Origin: Porticoccus sp950063125
Lineage (GTDB): Bacteria > Pseudomonadota > Gammaproteobacteria > Pseudomonadales > Porticoccaceae
Length of the DNA stretch: 64,000 bases
Reading direction: 5' to 3' (one strand)
Assembly: GCF_963973895.1 (NCBI RefSeq)
Contig: NZ_CAXBBF010000002.1
This document shows positions 7,922 through 17,575 of the stretch, piece after piece. The notes under the pieces are model-generated. The model did no database searches and had not been told where the DNA came from. It saw only the letters and a list, made by a program, of their open reading frames with translations. Made by a program: the position numbers and the translations under genes. Position 1 is the stretch's first letter, and each line of letters begins with the position of its first letter.

Positions 7922-8685
7922 GCTGAAGTACCCCTGAAAATCGCGACAACCCGCTGCAGATCCTGCTCGGTATCGACGCCACCGGGCACATCGGCCACGG
8001 CTCTGGCCACGTGAATCCGCTCACCGTTCCACATGAAGCGCAACTGCTCCAGGCACTCCAGCGCCTCAATGGGTGCCACTGGCCATTGTACGAACTGGTT
8101 CAGCAAGCCGACCCGGTACGCGTAAATACCGATATGTCGCATCGGTTGCAGGACGGCAGACATAGCTGCCACCCGGTCATCAGCAAAATCCCGAGGCCAG
8201 GGCACCGGTGCGCGACTGAAATACAGCGACATGCCCTGACGGTCCGTAACAACCTTGACCACATTGGGGTTGGCGAAACTCGCTTCGTCCGTGATCGGTT
8301 CGCAAAGCGTTGCGATACCTGCGCCGGGGTTATTGATGAGGTTTGCGGCCACCTGGTCGACGACTGCGGGGGGAATCAACGGTTCATCGCCCTGAACATT
8401 GACCAGCACGTGATCCTCGGCAAAGCCGTGCTGGGCCACCACTTCCTGCAAACGGTCAGTCCCGGACGGATGATCCGGAGACGTCATGCAGACCTCACCG
8501 CCGAACCGGGTCACCTCATCGGCAATCTGCTGATGATCCGTGGCGACAATCACCCGCTCAGCGCTGCTCTGCCGGGCCTGCTCGTAAACCCGCTGGATCA
8601 TGGTTTTGCCGGCAATATCCTGCAGCGGTTTGCCCGGCAGGCGAGTGGAGGAAAAACGGGCGGGAATCACAACAGTAAAGGTCAT
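7918..8685 (-). CDS. kdsB: 3-deoxy-manno-octulosonate cytidylyltransferase
   Basis: KdsB activates KDO with CTP to CMP-KDO for attachment to lipid A. The N-terminal nucleotide-binding motif is IPARFSSTRLPGKPL. Further conserved segments are HPSGTDR and VNVQGDEP. The 255-residue length is normal. It lies 44 bases behind lpxK. The Trm112-like small gene (ycaR) often found between these two is absent. It overlaps the phosphatase gene downstream. Confidence 0.96.
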   Translation of the reverse strand: MTFTVVIPARFSSTRLPGKPLQDIAGKTMIQRVYEQARQSSAERVIVATDHQQIADEVTRFGGEVCMTSPDHPSGTDRLQEVVAQHGFAEDHVLVNVQGDEPLIPPAVVDQVAANLINNPGAGIATLCEPITDEASFANPNVVKVVTDRQGMSLYFSRAPVPWPRDFADDRVAAMSAVLQPMRHIGIYAYRVGLLNQFVQWPVAPIEALECLEQLRFMWNGERIHVARAVADVPGGVDTEQDLQRVVAIFRGTSA

Positions 8686-8729
8686 AGCAACTCAGTCATT
8701 TTCTGGGAGTACTTTTTTGTGAGTACGTT

Positions 8730-9740
8730 CTACGGGGTGGTATTTGCCGTTTCAGCCAGGCTCCCGACATCCCGTATCAACCGTTCGATAAATGGCGGAT
8801 CGGGCTCGGCCTGCACATCCAGCACCCAGACATTATCACCGCATCCGGCAGCGCACTTTACCGCATCTTTTGCCGTGATAATAACCGGCAGATCATCCTC
8901 AAAACACAACTCCTCGCCCGTAAACCGGTGGTGATCCGGCAGCGGGTGAAGAATCGGCTCAAATCCTAGTGACATGAGGGTATGGGCAAATCTGGCGGGA
9001 TTTCCGATCCCGGCAACGGCATGTACCTTGCGACCGAGGGACCAGTTGCCGACACCAACCGATTCGTTAGTGATCAGATGCCGGAAGTGAACGGGCGAGA
9101 GCTTGAACGTACCCTGGTGGGGAATCGTCAGGCTGGCCACCGTTTCGTTTACCACCACAAAGTCTGCCGTCTGCAGCCGCGATAACGGCTCTCGCAGTGG
9201 CCCCGCAGGCAGGCAATGGCCATTGCCCGTGCCGCGCTCTCCGTCCATCACCACGATTTCAATATTCCGGGGCAATCGATAATGCTGCAAGCCATCGTCG
9301 CTGAAAATCAGGTTGCAGCCGGTCTTTTCCAACAGATATCGGGCCGCCCGATAACGATCCGGATCCACCACCACCGGACACAGCGATGACAGCAGCAAGG
9401 GCTCGTCACCGACATTATCCGCTGTAGAGGTGTCGGTAACCCGCTGCGGATACTGGGTTGCTGAACCGCCATAACCACGGCTGATAATACCCGGGCGGTA
9501 ACCCTGCGCCTGAAAAATTACCACCAGCGCGGCCAGTAACGGGGTTTTTCCGGTGCCGCCGACGCTGATATTACCCACCACAATCACGGGGATCGGCAGG
9601 GGACAAGGGGGTTTAATCCGCCGGTAATAAAAACGCCGGCCACTGCTGACAGCCCGGAACAACCAGGATAACGGCAGCAGCAACAGGGCCCAGCTCATCG
9701 GCCGATACCAGGCCCTTTCCAGTGACAGACGGAGGTTCAT
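8730..9740 (-). CDS. lpxK: Tetraacyldisaccharide 4'-kinase
   Basis: LpxK phosphorylates the 4' position of the lipid A disaccharide precursor on the inner face of the inner membrane. A single N-terminal membrane-associated helix precedes the Walker A segment VGNISVGGTGKTPL (about 55-68). At 336 residues it matches family length. It starts 15 bases behind the msbA stop, and the msbA-lpxK pairing is widespread. It belongs to the envelope operon. Confidence 0.96.
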   Translation of the reverse strand: MNLRLSLERAWYRPMSWALLLLPLSWLFRAVSSGRRFYYRRIKPPCPLPIPVIVVGNISVGGTGKTPLLAALVVIFQAQGYRPGIISRGYGGSATQYPQRVTDTSTADNVGDEPLLLSSLCPVVVDPDRYRAARYLLEKTGCNLIFSDDGLQHYRLPRNIEIVVMDGERGTGNGHCLPAGPLREPLSRLQTADFVVVNETVASLTIPHQGTFKLSPVHFRHLITNESVGVGNWSLGRKVHAVAGIGNPARFAHTLMSLGFEPILHPLPDHHRFTGEELCFEDDLPVIITAKDAVKCAAGCGDNVWVLDVQAEPDPPFIERLIRDVGSLAETANTTP

Positions 9741-9755
9741 GGCCGCGGCGCCCGG

Positions 9756-11630
9756 TCAGATAGCCTGATGGGGTTCGTCACTAAATTGCTTTTGATGCAA
9801 CTGCGCATAGCGACCGTTCATGGCCAGCAATTCACTGTGGGTGCCCTGCTCGATAATGCGCCCCTGGTCCATCACCATAATACGATCGGCGTTCTCGATG
9901 GTGCTGAGGCGGTGGGCAATGACGAACGTGGTGCGCCCTTTCATCAACTGCTCGAAGGCTTTCTGGATGTGGTGTTCCGATTCGGTATCAAGGGCCGAAG
10001 TCGCCTCGTCCAGAATCAGCACCGGGGCATTCTTCAGCAATGCGCGGGCAATCGCCAGCCGCTGCCGCTGGCCGCCGGACAACATGATGCCCTCGTCACC
10101 GATCTGGGTATCGAAACCGTCTGGAAGACGATCGATAAACTCCAACGCGTGTGCAGCACCGGCCGCCTCGCGCACCGCCGACGACGGGTTTTCACCCAGC
10201 GCACCGTAGGCAATATTGTTGTAAATCGTGTCGTTGAAGAGCGTTACGTTCTGCGACACCAGGGCGATATGACTGCGCAGGTTGTCGAGGGTGTAATCCC
10301 GAATATCGATCCCGTCCAGCAGGATCGTTCCTTCACGGTGATTGTAAAAACGGGGGATAAGATTCACCAAAGTGGTTTTGCCACTGCCGGACTGGCCCAC
10401 CAGCGCAATCACCTCGCCCGGCTTGACCTCCAGATCAATTCCGTTCAGCACCTTGCCAGCTTCTTCGGAGTAGGCAAAACTGACATTGTTGAACTGAAAA
10501 TGCCCATTGACACGCGTCTTCTCCACTGTGCCAAGATCCGGCTCATCGGGTTCATCGAGGGTGGAAAAAATTGTGCCCGCCGCCGCGATGCCTTTTTGAA
10601 CATTGCTGTTCACCTCAGACAGCTGGCGAATCGGTTTGGCCAGCAAGGCGGCTGAACCAAGAAACTGGACAAATTCGCCACCGCTCATGTTGGCCAGCAC
10701 ACTGGGGTCCAATGCCAGCCACATCAATAGTGACAACGCCATCGCAACCAGTAACTGAATTACGGGCGTGCTGATGCCCTCCGCCACGGCCATTTTCATT
10801 TGCTGGCGACGATTGTAATTACTGGCGTTGTGCATGCGCTCACGCTCGTATTCGACGCCACCAAACAGGTGCATTTCACGATAGCCACTGACCGCCTCCT
10901 GGGTCACATGGGTCACGTTACCGACCGATGACTGAATACGGCGACTGAGCAACCTGAACCGATTGCTGATATAGCCCACTACCCCGCCAATCAGCGGCAG
11001 CACGATGACAAAAATGGCCGCCAGGCGCCAGTTCAGGTAAAACAGGTATGAAATCAGGCCAATGACCAGTGCACCCTCACGGATAATGACTTTCAGTGAA
11101 TTGGTAACGGCGTTGGTCACCTGAGCCACATGGAAGGTAATACGGGAAATCAGGTGGCCAGACATGTTGGTATCAAAAAAACGGCTGGGCAATGTGGTGT
11201 ATTTGTTGAATAAATGGGTGCGCAGATTATGAACCAGAATCTGGGTCACATAGGTCATGCAGTAACCGCCCACAAAAAACCCGATGCCGCGGGTAACCGC
11301 AATCATGAACATGATCACCGGGATAATCCAGCGACTCTCGGCGAGGGCATTGTCCCCACCCAGTAAACCGGCCAGCCAGGACGTCGAGCCTTTTCCCATA
11401 TCGGCCATCTGACCAGGCAGAGCAGCTGATTCTCCGGAGATGGTGTTGATAACATTAACGGTATAGCCGAACAGGTCTATAAACGCCACTTCCATGGCAG
11501 AGAACAACACCAGACCCACGATGCTGAGCAGGAAAATACCCCAGTAATTCTTCAGATAGGAAAGTAATCGCAAATAGACCTGCAGACCGGACATCTCAGG
11601 GTGTTCGGTATCGGGAATGGTGGTGGCCAC
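9756..11630 (-). CDS. msbA: Lipid A export ATP-binding/permease MsbA
   Basis: A half-size ABC exporter of 624 residues with six membrane helices in the first 330 residues and a C-terminal ATPase. Walker A is GQSGSGKTT, the signature is LSGGQRQR and Walker B is VLILDEATSALD. MsbA flips core-lipid A across the inner membrane. It uses a GTG start with AGGAG five bases upstream. A periplasmic loop between helices 1 and 2 (about residues 60-95) is longer than in E. coli. In Pseudomonas this operon lacks msbA, so the order here combines that arrangement with the E. coli msbA-lpxK pair. Confidence 0.95.
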   Translation of the reverse strand: MATTIPDTEHPEMSGLQVYLRLLSYLKNYWGIFLLSIVGLVLFSAMEVAFIDLFGYTVNVINTISGESAALPGQMADMGKGSTSWLAGLLGGDNALAESRWIIPVIMFMIAVTRGIGFFVGGYCMTYVTQILVHNLRTHLFNKYTTLPSRFFDTNMSGHLISRITFHVAQVTNAVTNSLKVIIREGALVIGLISYLFYLNWRLAAIFVIVLPLIGGVVGYISNRFRLLSRRIQSSVGNVTHVTQEAVSGYREMHLFGGVEYERERMHNASNYNRRQQMKMAVAEGISTPVIQLLVAMALSLLMWLALDPSVLANMSGGEFVQFLGSAALLAKPIRQLSEVNSNVQKGIAAAGTIFSTLDEPDEPDLGTVEKTRVNGHFQFNNVSFAYSEEAGKVLNGIDLEVKPGEVIALVGQSGSGKTTLVNLIPRFYNHREGTILLDGIDIRDYTLDNLRSHIALVSQNVTLFNDTIYNNIAYGALGENPSSAVREAAGAAHALEFIDRLPDGFDTQIGDEGIMLSGGQRQRLAIARALLKNAPVLILDEATSALDTESEHHIQKAFEQLMKGRTTFVIAHRLSTIENADRIMVMDQGRIIEQGTHSELLAMNGRYAQLHQKQFSDEPHQAI

Positions 11631-11639
11631 TGTGACTCC

Positions 11640-12062
11640 TCAGGATTCGCCGTCGGGCTGTATGGTAGTGATTTTCAGATGAATAAAGCCCATTCTACCT
11701 GCAGCATCCATCGCTGTAACCACCGCCTGGTGGGTTGCATTGGCATCGGCGGTAATAATCAGCGGCAAATCGGTATTGCCGGCTGAGACGTCGTGCAGTG
11801 CTTTCATCAGGGTATCGGTTTGACGATTGATCAGTAACTGCCCATTGACGCTATAGGCACCATCCCGGTCGATCAGCACTTCGATCTGGTCGGGTGGCAA
11901 CTCTGTCAGAGAGCCATCGGCCTTCGGCAAATCAAGCACCAGATGAGATTCCCGGGTAAACGTCGTGGACACCATAAAAAAAATCAGCAGCAGAAAAACC
12001 ACATCAATCAAGGGTGTCAGGTTGACGCCATTCTCGAGTTTTCGCTGCCTGCGGAACTTCAC
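11640..12062 (-). CDS. exbD: ExbD/TolR family biopolymer transport protein
   Basis: A 140-residue protein with a short cytoplasmic start, one membrane helix at about 14-35 and a periplasmic domain. The helix holds the key aspartate in LTPLIDVVFLLLIFFM, which conducts protons in ExbD/TolR. With ExbB it forms the proton-driven motor that energises TonB- or Tol-type machinery. No tonB is adjacent; in this conserved operon the pair sits beside lipid A genes. It overlaps exbB by four bases. Confidence 0.93.
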   Translation of the reverse strand: MKFRRQRKLENGVNLTPLIDVVFLLLIFFMVSTTFTRESHLVLDLPKADGSLTELPPDQIEVLIDRDGAYSVNGQLLINRQTDTLMKALHDVSAGNTDLPLIITADANATHQAVVTAMDAAGRMGFIHLKITTIQPDGES

Positions 12063-12694
12063 CCGGCGCTGGCCTCATCACTGCGCATCACTCGGTCGCC
12101 ATGAATTGCGTCCACCAGTTTAATGGCCTGATCTTCCATTTCCACAACCAGGCTATCAACGCGCCGCTCAAAGAAACGGTGAAACACCATGGCCGGAATA
12201 GCCACTGTCAAACCCGCGGCCGTGGTGATCAGTGCCTCGGAAATACCACCGGCAAGTACCCCTGCATTGCCGGTGCCTTCGATCATGATCGCTGTAAATA
12301 CCTTGATCATGCCGATAACGGTGCCCAGCAGACCGAGCAATGGCGCAATGGCGGCAACCGTTCCTAACGGAGAGAGATTTTTTTCCAGATTGTGGATTAC
12401 CTGGTTCGCGGCTTCCTCAATGCTGTCTTTCATGACCTCCCGACCGTGGCCAGAATTACTGATACCCGCCGCCAGAATCGTGCCGAGTGGTGATGAGCTG
12501 CGCAACTGATGAAGGTTCTCCTTGCTCAGTTGATTCTGCTTCATCCAGTGCCAAACCTGGCCGAGCAACGTTGGCGGCACCACCTTGCTCCGGCGCAGGG
12601 TCCAGTAGCGTTCAAAGGCAATGGCTATCACGACGATAGAGGAAAGTAGAATGGGCAACATCAACCAGCCGCCAGCAATGATCAATTCGTACAC
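12059..12694 (-). CDS. exbB: ExbB/TolQ family motor protein
   Basis: A 211-residue MotA/TolQ/ExbB protein with three membrane helices (about 10-30, 115-140 and 150-175). It has the conserved segments LGLLGTVIGMI and GGISEALITTAAGLTVAIP. It pairs with ExbD as the stator of a proton-driven motor. The start is GTG at 12694; the ATG two bases upstream is in another frame and closes after four codons. A gap of about 150 bases separates it from comEC, so it may have its own promoter. Confidence 0.93.
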   Translation of the reverse strand: MYELIIAGGWLMLPILLSSIVVIAIAFERYWTLRRSKVVPPTLLGQVWHWMKQNQLSKENLHQLRSSSPLGTILAAGISNSGHGREVMKDSIEEAANQVIHNLEKNLSPLGTVAAIAPLLGLLGTVIGMIKVFTAIMIEGTGNAGVLAGGISEALITTAAGLTVAIPAMVFHRFFERRVDSLVVEMEDQAIKLVDAIHGDRVMRSDEASAG

Positions 12695-12840
12695 ATTTAT
12701 CCCCAGACCTTAATATCGGCCAAAACTTTACCATAATCAGTGAATGGCACAGTAACTGTTAAGCATTGGATACACCCAATCTGGCTGCCATTTTGGTATT
12801 TACGGGACGCCGTTCAAAAAAACGACGGGATTTGCCGGTG

Positions 12841-15105
12841 TCAAAACCAGTAGCGACGGGCCTCGGTGCGCTGCGCCGTCGTGGAAAATTCGCCGTTGTC
12901 CTGCCAACGAAATATCAGCGCACCCTTCTCTGCGGTATTCCAGACGATTGAGCCCTGTTTCAGATAGCGCTGCACCACCGGCTCGGCAGGATGGCCAAAA
13001 TGGTGTCGATAGGCCGCGGAAAATACAACCTGATGCGGCCTGGTGACTGCCAGGAACTGATGCGAAGATGAAGTTTTACTGCCATGGTGAGGTGCTACCA
13101 CTAAGGCGAACTGCTTTTTCTCTGCTGCCATCTGCTGCAATTGTGGCAGTAATCGGCGCTCCACGGATGCATCGATATCGCCAGGCAACAGAATCACCTG
13201 GTCGAGATAGCTGATCGCCAGTACACAGGAATGATTGTTGTTGTTTTTCTGCCGTGAATCGGAGGGATGGAGGACGCGGAATTCTACGTCGTCCCACTGC
13301 CATGATTGCCCTGCACGGCACTGCTCAGGTGCAGGAACTGTCTCTTCAACGGCAGGACTGCCGGCCAGCCACATGGCCGGGCTGTAGTGGCGCAGCAATC
13401 CGGCAACACCACCGGCGTGATCGTTATCACTGTGACTGACCACCAGCGCATCCAGCCCGGTCACTCCCTGCCTCCGCAGAAACGGCGCGACCAAGGCACT
13501 GCCTGCATCGTAACCCCCGACATAACCCGGCCCCGTGTCATAGACCAGTGTGTGCTGCCTGGTCTGTACCACTATCGACAACCCCTGCCCCACATCGAGC
13601 ACTGTGACTGTCAAAGGCGCTTGACGATCTGTCGGCAGATAAAACAGGGCAACCGCCAGAGGAATCGCCAGATAGCGACCGGGAACACCTCTGGGCAATA
13701 GAACCAGCCCCGCGATACAGATCATCAGGAATAATGACAGCCCAGTCAGAGGCCATGGTGAATAAAGCGGCAACCACGCCGGGACTGTGAGCTCGCCTGT
13801 CAGGAGGACAAACCACTTCAACTGCTTTCCGGCCAACCACCACAGCCATTCAGCCACAGCCGGGCTGAGGGGGATAACCACCACACCGAGCAGGCAGAGC
13901 GGCACAACCAGAAAACTGACCCACGGAATGGCCACGCTGTTGACCAATGGCGAGAACCAGGCCACAGGTAGCTGCCAGAAGGCCAACGGCAAAATCAGCA
14001 GGAGGAACATCAGCCACTGCACCCGAAAAAACAGCCGCCATTTCGGGACCTGATTCACAGCCGGAACCAGCCACAGCAATCCCGCTACCGCACCGAACGA
14101 TAACCAGAAACCTGCACCCATAATGGCCAGTGGGTCGATTAGCGCGACACCGACCAGTGCCAGACCAAATATCATGGACCTGCCAATGTAGCGATTCGCC
14201 AACAGTGCAACCAGTGCGGCCACCACCATGATCAATGCCCGCTGGGTTGGCAGGCTGAACCCGGCCAGCGCACTGTAGGAAAGCGCAAAAACGAGAGAAA
14301 AGACGGCCCCCGAGTAGCGGGCATTGACTGGTCGACAGATCAGGGTAAAACACCTGGCCAGCAACGAACCGGTGCCGTAGCCCATCGCCGCCACGAAACC
14401 GATATGTAGACCCGAAACCACCAGCAGGTGGATTACGCCCAGCAATGAGAGGCGATACCACAAATCCTCTGAGATAAGCGACCGGTCGCCAATCGTCAAG
14501 GCCGACATCAGTGCCTGGGCATCCTCGTTGGCCTGGCTCCCGGTAATCTTTTGTTGCAATTGATAACGCAACCGGTCGAGGGACCAGCGCTGCTCAAGCA
14601 GCCGGTTCTGCGGGGATGCCCTGACATAGCCCGTGGCTGAAAAACCCTGCTGAATCAACCATGCCTGATAATCAAAGCCACCGGGATTGACATAACCTCT
14701 GGGGCGCCGCAGCCGGACTTGCAACTGCCAGATCTGTCCGGGTTGTGGAGATGCCTGCTCGCCATACCAACTGAGCCGGAGTTTCCGCAACTCGAGATTG
14801 CTCGAGGCTTCATCCAGGCGCAGATTAAACTGCACCCGGCGCCCATCGCGCACCGGGATTCCGTAAACCTCGCCAATGATAGTGAAATCCGTGGCGGTGA
14901 GCTCATCGGGTAACTGATGCCCCAATCTGTCATATCCCCAAAAGCAGCCGTAGACCATACCCAATAACAGGAACGTGGACGGCACCCAGAACCAGCGCAG
15001 CAGGAAGCCGGCCAGCATAAACAGAAAAACCACCCATAGAGGCGGCAGATGGGGCCAAAAAGCGACGCTGAAGATACCAGCGGCAAACAGGTAGGGAGAT
15101 AACAT
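12841..15105 (-). CDS. comEC: DNA uptake channel ComEC/Rec2
   Basis: ComEC carries single-stranded DNA across the inner membrane during natural transformation. The roughly 754-residue protein has N-terminal helices with an OB-like DUF4131 segment (about 50-200), a central multi-helix Competence domain and a C-terminal metallo-beta-lactamase-like domain. The last has SHSDNDHAGG and APHHGS metal-binding motifs, consistent with an active nuclease. I chose ATG at 15105 because AAGGA lies eight bases upstream; ATG 15114 and GTG 15123 are possible. It is the first gene of the minus-strand envelope operon, as in Pseudomonas. Confidence 0.93.
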   Translation of the reverse strand: MLSPYLFAAGIFSVAFWPHLPPLWVVFLFMLAGFLLRWFWVPSTFLLLGMVYGCFWGYDRLGHQLPDELTATDFTIIGEVYGIPVRDGRRVQFNLRLDEASSNLELRKLRLSWYGEQASPQPGQIWQLQVRLRRPRGYVNPGGFDYQAWLIQQGFSATGYVRASPQNRLLEQRWSLDRLRYQLQQKITGSQANEDAQALMSALTIGDRSLISEDLWYRLSLLGVIHLLVVSGLHIGFVAAMGYGTGSLLARCFTLICRPVNARYSGAVFSLVFALSYSALAGFSLPTQRALIMVVAALVALLANRYIGRSMIFGLALVGVALIDPLAIMGAGFWLSFGAVAGLLWLVPAVNQVPKWRLFFRVQWLMFLLLILPLAFWQLPVAWFSPLVNSVAIPWVSFLVVPLCLLGVVVIPLSPAVAEWLWWLAGKQLKWFVLLTGELTVPAWLPLYSPWPLTGLSLFLMICIAGLVLLPRGVPGRYLAIPLAVALFYLPTDRQAPLTVTVLDVGQGLSIVVQTRQHTLVYDTGPGYVGGYDAGSALVAPFLRRQGVTGLDALVVSHSDNDHAGGVAGLLRHYSPAMWLAGSPAVEETVPAPEQCRAGQSWQWDDVEFRVLHPSDSRQKNNNNHSCVLAISYLDQVILLPGDIDASVERRLLPQLQQMAAEKKQFALVVAPHHGSKTSSSHQFLAVTRPHQVVFSAAYRHHFGHPAEPVVQRYLKQGSIVWNTAEKGALIFRWQDNGEFSTTAQRTEARRYWF

Positions 15106-15312
15106 TCGGGACATCCTTGTCACCAATCACCTTGCGGGTGGCAGATTATTTGCCCAGTATAATTACCCGCTGGACCATTGCCAGCGTTCCCATTGTCAGC
15201 GATCCTTGACAGGTGCGCTGCTCAAGCTGGTGTTTCGCCAGCCAGCTTGGCATTAATGGGCGGATAACAAAAAAAGCGGGAACCAATTTGCTAACCATTT
15301 TTGGCACAAACC

Positions 15313-16470
15313 ATGGATAAACACGACAAGCCGATCAAGGTGGGTCTGGTATTATCCGGCGGGGGAGCAAGGGCTGCCTATCATGTCGGTGTTCTAAAAG
15401 CGGTCGCCGAGACCTTACCAAAAGACGTCAAGAACCCTTTTCCGATTATCTGTGGCACCTCAGCCGGGGCCATCAACACCCTGGCAATTGCCGGTCGGGC
15501 CGGACCATTCAGCCTTAGAATCAAGAAACTGGAAGCCATCTGGCGCCAGCTGGATGCGAACAAGGTTTATCGCACAGACCTTTTTGGCGTACTTAAAAAC
15601 AGCTTTCATATGTTGCTGTCTTTTTTTCACAGCGGCTACGCTTTGGGCAAACCAAAAGCACTACTGGACAATACCCCGTTGCGGGAGTTACTGGGTAACT
15701 ATTTGCGGTTTCGCCATATCCGGGAAGCCATTAACAGTGGAGAACTCGACGCTGTCAGTATTACGGCTATGAGTTACAGCACCGGCAAATCGGTAACTTT
15801 TTTTGAAGGTTCCGATATTCACGAACCCTGGGCTGTTTCCCGGCAACTGGGCCTGCGCACAGAGCTGTCCATTGATCACCTCATGGCTTCATCTGCCATC
15901 CCCTTTCTGTTCCCGGCGATCCAAATCAAAGACCAGTTTTTTGGTGATGGCGCTGTCAGGCAACTAAAGCCGATCAGTCCCGCATTAAACCTCGGCGCAG
16001 ATAAGGTGTTTGTTATCGGCGTCAGTGATTCACCCAACAGTAAAAATCGACCGCCACCCATTGACCATTCGCCTTCCATCGCCCAGATCGTTGGGCACTT
16101 GCTTAGCAGTGCCTTTATCGACAGTATTGAAAGCGATCTGGAAACGTTGAAAAATATCAATCGTCTCAACGAGCACCTCTCTGAAAGCGAGAGGGAAAAA
16201 CACGGCCTGACTGACCTGAAACCAGTTAAATTTCTGGCCATCCTGCCCTCCCAACCCATCGACAAGATTGCCTGTGATTATCTGGATGAATTACCCGGCA
16301 GTATTCGCATGTTTCTTCGGCTCACCGGAGCCACGGCACGCGGAGGCGGTGTGAGCGCGGCCAGCTACCTGCTCTTTTCAAAAGGCTTCTGCCGCAAGCT
16401 TCTGGAGCTGGGCTATCAGGACGGGTTGGCGCAACGGCAGGAAATTTTGCGCTTTTTCGAGGAAAAATGA
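15313..16470 (+). CDS. Patatin-like phospholipase
   Basis: A cytoplasmic patatin-family lipid acyl hydrolase of about 385 residues. The oxyanion motif GLVLSGGGARAAYHVG lies at 11-26. The nucleophile elbow GTSAG has Ser50, and the DGA motif with the dyad aspartate is in FFGDGAVRQL. The frame is open from TTG at 15301, but ATG at 15313 gives a natural start. Neither has a strong ribosome binding site. The gene is divergent from comEC and stands alone; the lipid substrate is unknown. Confidence 0.92.
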   Translation: MDKHDKPIKVGLVLSGGGARAAYHVGVLKAVAETLPKDVKNPFPIICGTSAGAINTLAIAGRAGPFSLRIKKLEAIWRQLDANKVYRTDLFGVLKNSFHMLLSFFHSGYALGKPKALLDNTPLRELLGNYLRFRHIREAINSGELDAVSITAMSYSTGKSVTFFEGSDIHEPWAVSRQLGLRTELSIDHLMASSAIPFLFPAIQIKDQFFGDGAVRQLKPISPALNLGADKVFVIGVSDSPNSKNRPPPIDHSPSIAQIVGHLLSSAFIDSIESDLETLKNINRLNEHLSESEREKHGLTDLKPVKFLAILPSQPIDKIACDYLDELPGSIRMFLRLTGATARGGGVSAASYLLFSKGFCRKLLELGYQDGLAQRQEILRFFEEK

Positions 16471-16562
16471 CGTCCAGCGAATGATTGTCAATATCACGAA
16501 CGGTAATCATTGCTTTGAAACTTACAGCTTGTAAGATATGTCCAACATAAGAATTCAACATC

Positions 16563-16568
16563 AGGAGG
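16563..16568 (+). promoter_or_regulatory. Ribosome binding site fixing the yccA start
   Basis: A perfect AGGAGG eleven bases before ATG 16580. It argues for that start over the upstream ATG at 16538 in the same frame. Confidence 0.8.
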
Positions 16569-16579
16569 CTCAAAAAGCC

Positions 16580-17233
16580 ATGGCATACGAAAAAGCAGTT
16601 GTTTCGACAACGACACTCGACCCCTCAGTCATCAAGGTTCTGCGCAATACCTACGCGCTTCTTGCCATGACACTGGCATTCAGTGCCATCATGTGTGGCG
16701 TGGCAATGGCGGTCAATGCACCCTACATGGGGCTGTGGACACTGTTGCCGTTCTTCATCTGCCTGTGGATGGTTGAAAAGAACAAGAACAGCTCTGCCGG
16801 ACTGATCTGGGTTTTTGCCCTGACAGGATGGATGGGATTTACATTAGGACCTATTATCAGTTTTTATCTGGCAACTTCCGGTGCAGAGCCGGTCATAACT
16901 GCGCTCGGCGGGACCGCATTGATCTTCCTTGCCTGTTCCGGCTACGTACTGGTAACCCGCAAGGAACTGTCCTTTATGGGCGGTTTCCTGATGGTCGGCA
17001 TTCTGATGGCCTTCGTTGCCGCCATTGCCAACATTTTTCTGCAGATTCAGGGCTTGGCCCTGGCACTGTCGTGCATTTTTCTGCTGATTTCCTCCGGTGT
17101 CATCATGTGGCAGACCAGTGCCATTATTCATGGCGGTGAACGCAACTATATTTCAGCCACAGTCACACTCTATGTGATGATTTATAACGTATTCACCAGC
17201 CTTCTACACTTAATCGGCATGAACAACGACTGA
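16580..17233 (+). CDS. yccA: Bax inhibitor-1/YccA family membrane protein
   Basis: A 217-residue protein with seven predicted membrane helices of the UPF0005/BI-1 family. The segment VLRNTYALLAMTLAFSA near the start matches E. coli YccA, which binds and modulates the FtsH-HflKC membrane protease. The start is set by AGGAGG at 16563; an upstream in-frame ATG at 16538 lacks such a site. It is followed five bases later by tusE, the same neighbour as in E. coli. The biochemical role in this organism is by analogy. Confidence 0.92.
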   Translation: MAYEKAVVSTTTLDPSVIKVLRNTYALLAMTLAFSAIMCGVAMAVNAPYMGLWTLLPFFICLWMVEKNKNSSAGLIWVFALTGWMGFTLGPIISFYLATSGAEPVITALGGTALIFLACSGYVLVTRKELSFMGGFLMVGILMAFVAAIANIFLQIQGLALALSCIFLLISSGVIMWQTSAIIHGGERNYISATVTLYVMIYNVFTSLLHLIGMNND

Positions 17234-17238
17234 TTCAA

Positions 17239-17547
17239 GTGTCAGAGACGACAACACCCGACCATCTGACAAAACTTCCCGCCTGGTCTGAAAGCCAGGC
17301 CAGGCAGGAAGCCTCCAAGACTGAGATGCCACTGACCGATGCTCGTCTTGAGGTTATTCTGTTGGCACGACAATTCTATTCCGCTTACGGCTTTTCACCT
17401 TCCATGCGGCCCCTGATTAAATTCATGGCCGAGCATCTTGAAATCAGTAAGGCACGAAGTATCTACCTCATGCAGCTGTTCCCGCCCAGTCCGGCTAAAC
17501 AAGTCGCCAAGTTGGCCGGTTTGCCGCCTCCGAAAAGCTGTCTATAA
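17239..17547 (+). CDS. tusE: Sulfur-relay protein TusE (DsrC family)
   Basis: TusE accepts sulfur from TusBCD and passes it to MnmA for 2-thiouridine in tRNA. The 102-residue protein has the DsrC-family core (LTDARLEVILLARQFY, SPSMRPLIKFM) and ends in PPKSCL. It has the single penultimate cysteine used for persulfide transfer and lacks the second cysteine of true DsrC. The start is GTG. It forms a pair with yccA as in E. coli (yccA-yccK). tusBCD are not in the window. Confidence 0.9.
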   Translation: MSETTTPDHLTKLPAWSESQARQEASKTEMPLTDARLEVILLARQFYSAYGFSPSMRPLIKFMAEHLEISKARSIYLMQLFPPSPAKQVAKLAGLPPPKSCL

Positions 17548-17575
17548 CACTTGCTGTAACCATGGAGCATTTATC

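Noticed and set aside
8011..8934. A 307-codon plus-strand frame across kdsB and lpxK
   Set aside because: It is the reverse of two conserved genes and follows their codon pattern; no independent support.
15223..15249. Inverted repeat CAAGCTGG/CCAGCTTG in the comEC-patatin spacer
   Set aside because: Only an 8-bp stem without T run and between divergent genes; could be an operator but nothing links it to a regulator.
16538..16579. Upstream ATG for yccA
   Set aside because: The AGGAGG at 16563 and homology to YccA both point to ATG 16580.
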